Of a DNA stretch of 64,000 nucleotides, positions 60,472 to 64,000 are shown in pieces. Position 1 is the first letter of the stretch. Every line of letters starts with the position of its first letter. The notes under the pieces were generated by a model. It ran no database searches, was not told the origin of the DNA, and worked only from the letters and a program-made list of their open reading frames with translations. Position numbers and translations under genes: made by a program. Origin of the DNA: Amaricoccus solimangrovi (GTDB lineage: Bacteria; Pseudomonadota; Alphaproteobacteria; Rhodobacterales; Rhodobacteraceae); the NCBI RefSeq assembly GCF_006385685.1, contig NZ_VFRP01000002.1, positions 1 to 64,000 on the forward strand, read 5' to 3'.

Positions 60472-60930
60472 ATGGCGGAGGCGCTGTTCTACCACCTGAC
60501 GCATTCGTCGCTGGAACAGAGCCTGCCGGACCTGCTCGAGAAGACGCTGGCGCGCGGCTGGCGCGCGCTGGTGCGCTGCGGGTCCGAGGCCGGGCTCGCC
60601 GCGCTCGACGAGCGGCTCTGGACCTGGCGCGACGACGCCTTCCTGCCGCATGGCACCGCGCGAAGCCCGCACGCGGCGCTCCAACCGGTCTATCTGACGC
60701 TCGGCGCGGAGAATCCGAACCGGGCCGACGTGCTGATGCTCGTCGACGGCGCGCGCGCCGGCGCGGCGGAGATCGCGGGCTTCACCCGCGCCTGCCTGAT
60801 CTTCGACGGCGCCGACCCCGCCGCCGTCGAGGCCGCCCGGCGCGACTGGCGCGCGGTCCGCGAGGCGGGGATCCCGGCGAAGTACTGGGCGCAGGAAAAG
60901 GGCCGCTGGACCCAGAAGGCGACGACCTGA
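60472..60930 (+). CDS. holC: DNA polymerase III subunit chi
   Basis: A 152-residue clamp-loader accessory protein that bridges the replisome to SSB. The family pattern FYHLTHSSLEQSLPDLLEKTLARGWRALVRCGSEAGLAALDERLWTWRDDAFLPHG is clear, followed by QPVYLTLGAENPNRADVLMLVDGA. ATG 60472 is three bases after the pepA stop, so translation is coupled. The gene ends just before an AT-rich cruciform. Confidence 0.94.
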   Translation: MAEALFYHLTHSSLEQSLPDLLEKTLARGWRALVRCGSEAGLAALDERLWTWRDDAFLPHGTARSPHAALQPVYLTLGAENPNRADVLMLVDGARAGAAEIAGFTRACLIFDGADPAAVEAARRDWRAVREAGIPAKYWAQEKGRWTQKATT

Positions 60931-60938
60931 CGCCGCGG

Positions 60939-60997
60939 ATAAGCATATGCATATTCACCGGCGGGCCGCCGAAGCGCGCGGATATGCATATGCTTAT
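60939..60997. repeat. AT-rich 16-base inverted repeat (nested cruciform) between convergent genes
   Basis: ATAAGCATATGCATAT (60939-60954) and ATATGCATATGCTTAT (60982-60997) are exact reverse complements separated by 27 GC-rich bases, inside which CGGCG-GGC-CGCCG (60959-60971) forms a second hairpin. Each arm also contains the 10-base palindrome ATATGCATAT. It fills most of the 74-base gap between the stops of holC and the protease gene. The arms are A/T-dominated in otherwise very GC-rich DNA. There is no T-run for an ordinary intrinsic terminator. Confidence 0.85.
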
Positions 60998-61004
60998 TCG
61001 CCCC

Positions 61005-61580
61005 TCAGGGAACGAGCCGCATCCGGTCGCCCTCGATCTCGATCTTCGAGAAGCGGTCGAGGAAATCCATGCCGAGCAGCGAGATCCCGAGCCCGCCGGC
61101 GCTGACATTCGCCTTCACGTTCGAGACCCCGGTTTCGCCAAGGCTGATCCGGCGCAGCCGGACCGGGGCGAGCCGGGCGAGGCCGTTCGCGGTCTGCGCG
61201 CGCGCGAGATAGTCGAGCCCCGCCACGTCGATCCCCGCCGCCTCCGCGTCTGGCCGCGAGAGCACGATCCGCGTCGCGCCGGTGTCGATCATGAAGGTCA
61301 CCGGCGCGCCATTGACCTTCAGCGCGGCGTAGAAATGCCCGTCGGCCTGCCGGCGAAGCTCGATCGCGCCGCCTTCGAACCGGGTCGTGGCCGGGAAGAG
61401 GTTGTCGCGCAGCGTCTCGCGCTGGGAATAGGCGAGGATCGCCATCAGGAAGATCATCGCCCAGAGCAGCATGTCGCGCAGCCCCCTGAGGCTGGCGCGG
61501 CCGCCGAGGCCGAAGACGCCGAGCAGGAAGAGCAGCAGCAGTCCGAGATAGATCGCGCGGGCGATCTCGTCGCCGCTCAT
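61005..61580 (-). CDS. Membrane-anchored retropepsin-like aspartic protease (TIGR02281 type)
   Basis: A 191-residue protein. Two membrane helices lie at about 8-28 and 37-51, followed by a single-lobe aspartic protease domain with the active-site triad D99-T-G101 (VTFMIDTGATRIVLSRPDAEAAGI) and the distal hydrophobic-Gly segment ISLLGMDFLDRFSKIEIEGDRMRL. The clan AA family is common in alphaproteobacteria; the active form is presumably a dimer and the domain probably faces the periplasm. Substrates are unknown. ATG 61580 overlaps the marC stop by four bases. Confidence 0.9.
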   Translation of the reverse strand: MSGDEIARAIYLGLLLLFLLGVFGLGGRASLRGLRDMLLWAMIFLMAILAYSQRETLRDNLFPATTRFEGGAIELRRQADGHFYAALKVNGAPVTFMIDTGATRIVLSRPDAEAAGIDVAGLDYLARAQTANGLARLAPVRLRRISLGETGVSNVKANVSAGGLGISLLGMDFLDRFSKIEIEGDRMRLVP

Positions 61581-62248
61581 GACGGCGGGGCGGGCATCAC
61601 GCCGAGCGTGTGGAGCCCTTCGAGCACGAACTGGACGGCGAGCGCCGCGAGCAGGATGCCGAAGAGCCGGGTGACGACGACGACGCCGTTGTGGCCGAGC
61701 GCGCGCGCGATCAGGCCGCCGGCGCGGAAGAAGGCGTAGGTGAGGACGAGCACGGCGATCATGACGCCGAGCAGCGCCGCGGTGCCGAGCAGATCGCCCT
61801 GTTCCCGTCCGCCGAGCAGGATCATCGTCGCGAGCGCGCCGGGTCCGGCGATGAGCGGGGTCGCGAGCGGGAAGACCGAAGGATCGGGCGCGTCGTCCTC
61901 GGGGGCGGCGGGCGGGCGGGGATTGTCGGCGGTCGCCTCGGCCACGTGCTTCTCGCGCCGCTCGCTGCGCTTCTCGAAGAGCATGTCGACGGCGATCAGG
62001 AACAGGAGCAGCCCGCCCGAGATCCGGAAGGCGGGCAGGCCGATGCCGATCGCGGAGAGGATCGGCTTGCCCGCCACGCCGAAGACCGCGAGCAGGCCGA
62101 AGGCCACGAGCGTGGCGCGAAGCCCGACCGCGTCGCGCCTCTCCGGCGCCATGCCGCGGGTGAGCGAGACGAAGACGGGGGCGAGGCCGATCGGATCGAT
62201 GACGACGAAGAGCGTGACGAAGGTCGTGACCAGCTGCTCCGTCGTCAT
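61577..62248 (-). CDS. MarC family integral membrane protein
   Basis: A 223-residue protein with six hydrophobic helices and the MarC motifs TLFVVIDPIGLAPVFVSLTRG near the N-terminus and PLATPLIAGPGALATMILLGG in the middle. A hydrophilic loop (about 95-120) separates the two halves. Despite the name, MarC is not needed for multiple antibiotic resistance in E. coli, and its function is unknown. ATG 62248 shares one base with the stop codon of the ABC-F gene, and the downstream protease overlaps it by four bases. Confidence 0.93.
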   Translation of the reverse strand: MTTEQLVTTFVTLFVVIDPIGLAPVFVSLTRGMAPERRDAVGLRATLVAFGLLAVFGVAGKPILSAIGIGLPAFRISGGLLLFLIAVDMLFEKRSERREKHVAEATADNPRPPAAPEDDAPDPSVFPLATPLIAGPGALATMILLGGREQGDLLGTAALLGVMIAVLVLTYAFFRAGGLIARALGHNGVVVVTRLFGILLAALAVQFVLEGLHTLGVMPAPPS

Positions 62249-64000
62249 CAGGCGTTCTCCCCCGCTGCCTCCAGCCTTTCGAGCGCGTCGAGCCAGAGCG
62301 CCTCGGCCCGTTCGAGCCCTTCGAGCACCTCGGCCCGCTTCTTCTGAAGCTGGGCCATCTCGCCCGCGTCGCTGCGCGCATAGAGGATCGGATTGGCGAG
62401 ACGGCTGTCAATCTTCTCGCGCATCTCCTCGAGCTTTTTCACCCGCTCCTCGCATTTCGCCACCTCGGCGCGAAGCGGCGCGTTCGCGGCCCTCCGGTTC
62501 GGCGCGCGCGGCTTCTCCTCCTTCTTCTCCTCCCGCCTCACGCTCGCGCCGCCGCGTTCGGAGAGAAGGAGCCGGCGATAGGCTTCCATGTCGTCCTCGA
62601 ACGGGCGGACCCGGCCGTCCTTGACGAGCCAGAGCCGGTCGGCGACGAGTTCGACCAGATGGGGATCGTGGCTCACGAGGATCACCGCGCCGCCGTATTC
62701 GGTCAGCGCCTGCACCAGCGCCTCGCGGCTCTCGATGTCGAGGTGGTTCGTCGGCTCGTCGAGGATGATCATGTGCGGCGCGTCGATCGTGGCGATCAGG
62801 AGCGAGAGCCGCGCCTTCTGCCCGCCCGAGAGCCGCCCGACCTCGGTCGTCGCGATGTCGGGGCCGATCCCGCCCGCGGCGAGCCGGGCGCGCTGCTTCG
62901 CCGGCGGCTCCTCGGGGCGGAGCGCGGCGATGTGCTGGAGCGGCGTCTCGTCGAGGTTGAGCTCATCGACCTGATGCTGGGCGAAATAGCCGACGCGGAG
63001 TTTCGAGGAGGCGTACTTGCGCCCGCGCATCGGCTTCAGACGGTCGGCCAGCAGCTTGGAAAGCGTGGATTTTCCCTGCCCGTTGGCGCCGAGGAGCGCG
63101 ATCCGGTCGTCCTGGTCGATCCGGAGGTCGAGCCCCGCGAGCACCGCGCGCTCGCCATAGCCGATCGCGACGTCCTCGAGCCGGATGATCGGGGGCGAGA
63201 GTTCCTCCGGCGTCGGGAAGTTGAAGCCGGTCACATTGTCCTCGACCACCGCGGCGATCGGCTTCATCCGTTCGAGCGCCTTCATCCGGCTCTGCGCCTG
63301 GCGCGCCTTCGAGGCCTTGGCGCGGAAGCGGTCGACGAAGGACTGCATGTGCGCGCGCGCCGCGTCCTGCTTCTTCTTCTCCGCCGCCTGCTGTTCCAGC
63401 CGGGCGCGGCGGGTGTCGTCGAACGTGTCGTAATTACCCTGGTAGAGCGTGAGCTTGCGCCGGTGCAGATGCAGGATCGCGCCGACCGAGCGGTTGAGCA
63501 GGTCGCGGTCGTGGCTGATCACCAGCACGGTATGCGGATAGGTCTTGAGGAAGGTTTCGAGCCAGATCGCGCCTTCGAGGTCGAGATAGTTCGTCGGCTC
63601 GTCGAGGAGCAGCACGTCGGGCCGGGAGAAGAGCACGGCGGCGAGCGCCACGCGCATCCGCCAGCCGCCGGAGAAATCGGCGCAGGGCCGGGCCTGCGCC
63701 TCGCCGTCGAAGCCGAGGCCGCTCAGGATCGAGGCGGCGCGCGCCTCGGCCGAATGCGCGTCGATGTCGGTCAGCCGCGCGTGGATCTCGCCGATGCGCG
63801 CCGGGTCGGTCGCGGTGGCCGCCTCGGCGAGCAGGCCCGCGCGTTCGGTATCGGCCATCAGCACGGTGTCGACGAGGCTGTCGCGCGTCGCCGGCGCCTC
63901 CTGCGCCACGCCGCCGATGCGGGCGCGGCGCGGCACCTCGATCTCGCCGCCGTCGAGCGACAGCTCGCCCCGGATCAGCTTGAAAAGCGTGGTCTTTCCG
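62248..64000 (-). CDS. ABC-F family ATPase, YheS/Uup-like (5' end outside the window)
   Basis: At least 583 codons are visible; the gene begins beyond the right edge, entering within the first Walker A (GKTTLFKLIRGEL). Two ABC domains: the first has signature FSGGWRMRVALA and LLLDEPTNYLDL, the second Walker A GANGQGKST, signature LSGGQKARLSL and IILDEPTNHLDI. The linker (ARLEQQAAEKKKQDAARAHMQSFVDRFRAKASKARQAQSRMKALERM) fits the P-site interaction motif of ABC-F proteins. A C-terminal coiled coil (about the last 100 residues) is present. ABC-F proteins act on the ribosome, resolving stalled states. The YheS/EttA/Uup subtype is not certain. It lacks membrane segments. Confidence 0.93.
   Translation of the reverse strand, partial: GKTTLFKLIRGELSLDGGEIEVPRRARIGGVAQEAPATRDSLVDTVLMADTERAGLLAEAATATDPARIGEIHARLTDIDAHSAEARAASILSGLGFDGEAQARPCADFSGGWRMRVALAAVLFSRPDVLLLDEPTNYLDLEGAIWLETFLKTYPHTVLVISHDRDLLNRSVGAILHLHRRKLTLYQGNYDTFDDTRRARLEQQAAEKKKQDAARAHMQSFVDRFRAKASKARQAQSRMKALERMKPIAAVVEDNVTGFNFPTPEELSPPIIRLEDVAIGYGERAVLAGLDLRIDQDDRIALLGANGQGKSTLSKLLADRLKPMRGRKYASSKLRVGYFAQHQVDELNLDETPLQHIAALRPEEPPAKQRARLAAGGIGPDIATTEVGRLSGGQKARLSLLIATIDAPHMIILDEPTNHLDIESREALVQALTEYGGAVILVSHDPHLVELVADRLWLVKDGRVRPFEDDMEAYRRLLLSERGGASVRREEKKEEKPRAPNRRAANAPLRAEVAKCEERVKKLEEMREKIDSRLANPILYARSDAGEMAQLQKKRAEVLEGLERAEALWLDALERLEAAGENA

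Overview
This window reads as a chromosomal segment of a strongly GC-rich alphaproteobacterium, most likely from the Rhodobacterales. Supporting signs are the gene neighbourhoods (ctaD standing alone, dacC-tmk-holB-tatD, lptF-lptG-lptD-surA-pdxA-rsmA, rodZ-like/ispG and prfA-prmC), the alphaproteobacteria-type genes mmcB, sdhE, DUF6324, DUF1285 and DUF4167, and a tRNA-His that lacks an encoded G-1 and carries A73. It is a dense housekeeping region: no gap between called features exceeds about 270 bases, adjacent genes commonly overlap by one to four bases, and I see no insertion sequence, CRISPR array or rRNA. The only stretch that looks acquired is the left edge.

Layout. 1-540: the end of an unrecognised reading frame, a short block of TTGTCCC repeats, and tRNA-His on the minus strand. 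680-4.4 kb: DUF6324, MmcB, cytochrome c oxidase subunit I, DUF2244 and a small exported protein. 4.4-9.9 kb (minus): dacC-tmk-holB-tatD-MBL hydrolase-AEC transporter, probably one transcript from a promoter near 9,990. 10-11 kb: a lipoprotein and tRNA-Ser. 11.1-19.8 kb: quinone oxidoreductase, a four-gene MoxR/DUF58/BatA-like operon, and DUF1285. 19.8-26.6 kb: inositol catabolism (iolB, iolD, iolC fused to DUF2090, an RpiR-type regulator and a divergent aldo/keto reductase). 26.6-34.7 kb: an exported protein with 22 identical-length MORN repeats, a minimal metallopeptidase, gltX, an orphan BrnA-like protein, TerC, an NTF2-like protein, a very small protein and an exported GH3 glycosidase. 34.8-38.9 kb: a KaiC-like ATPase directly followed by a hybrid histidine kinase, with a divergent DUF2934 protein. 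39-47 kb: DUF1223, an LpxL-like acyltransferase, MATE transporter, infC, two small membrane proteins, aspartate-type aminotransferase, sdhE, a MarR regulator and a RodZ-like protein. 47.2-51.6 kb: ispG, prfA, prmC and DUF4167. 51.6-58.9 kb (minus): the outer-membrane biogenesis operon lptF-lptG-lptD-surA-pdxA-rsmA. 59-64 kb: pepA, holC, an AT-rich cruciform, a membrane aspartic protease, marC and an ABC-F ATPase running off the right edge.

Themes. Envelope construction is the largest shared job: LPS transport and outer-membrane protein folding, peptidoglycan carboxypeptidase, the RodZ-like protein, the LpxL-like enzyme and the BatA-like membrane operon. Translation is the second: infC, prfA, prmC, gltX, rsmA and two tRNAs. 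The most interesting non-housekeeping items are the KaiC-like/hybrid-kinase pair without kaiA or kaiB, an infC gene that can only be full length if it starts at AUA behind a terminator-like leader hairpin, the iol operators, and several exact inverted repeats placed between genes. I did not find a clearly new multi-gene defence or mobile system.
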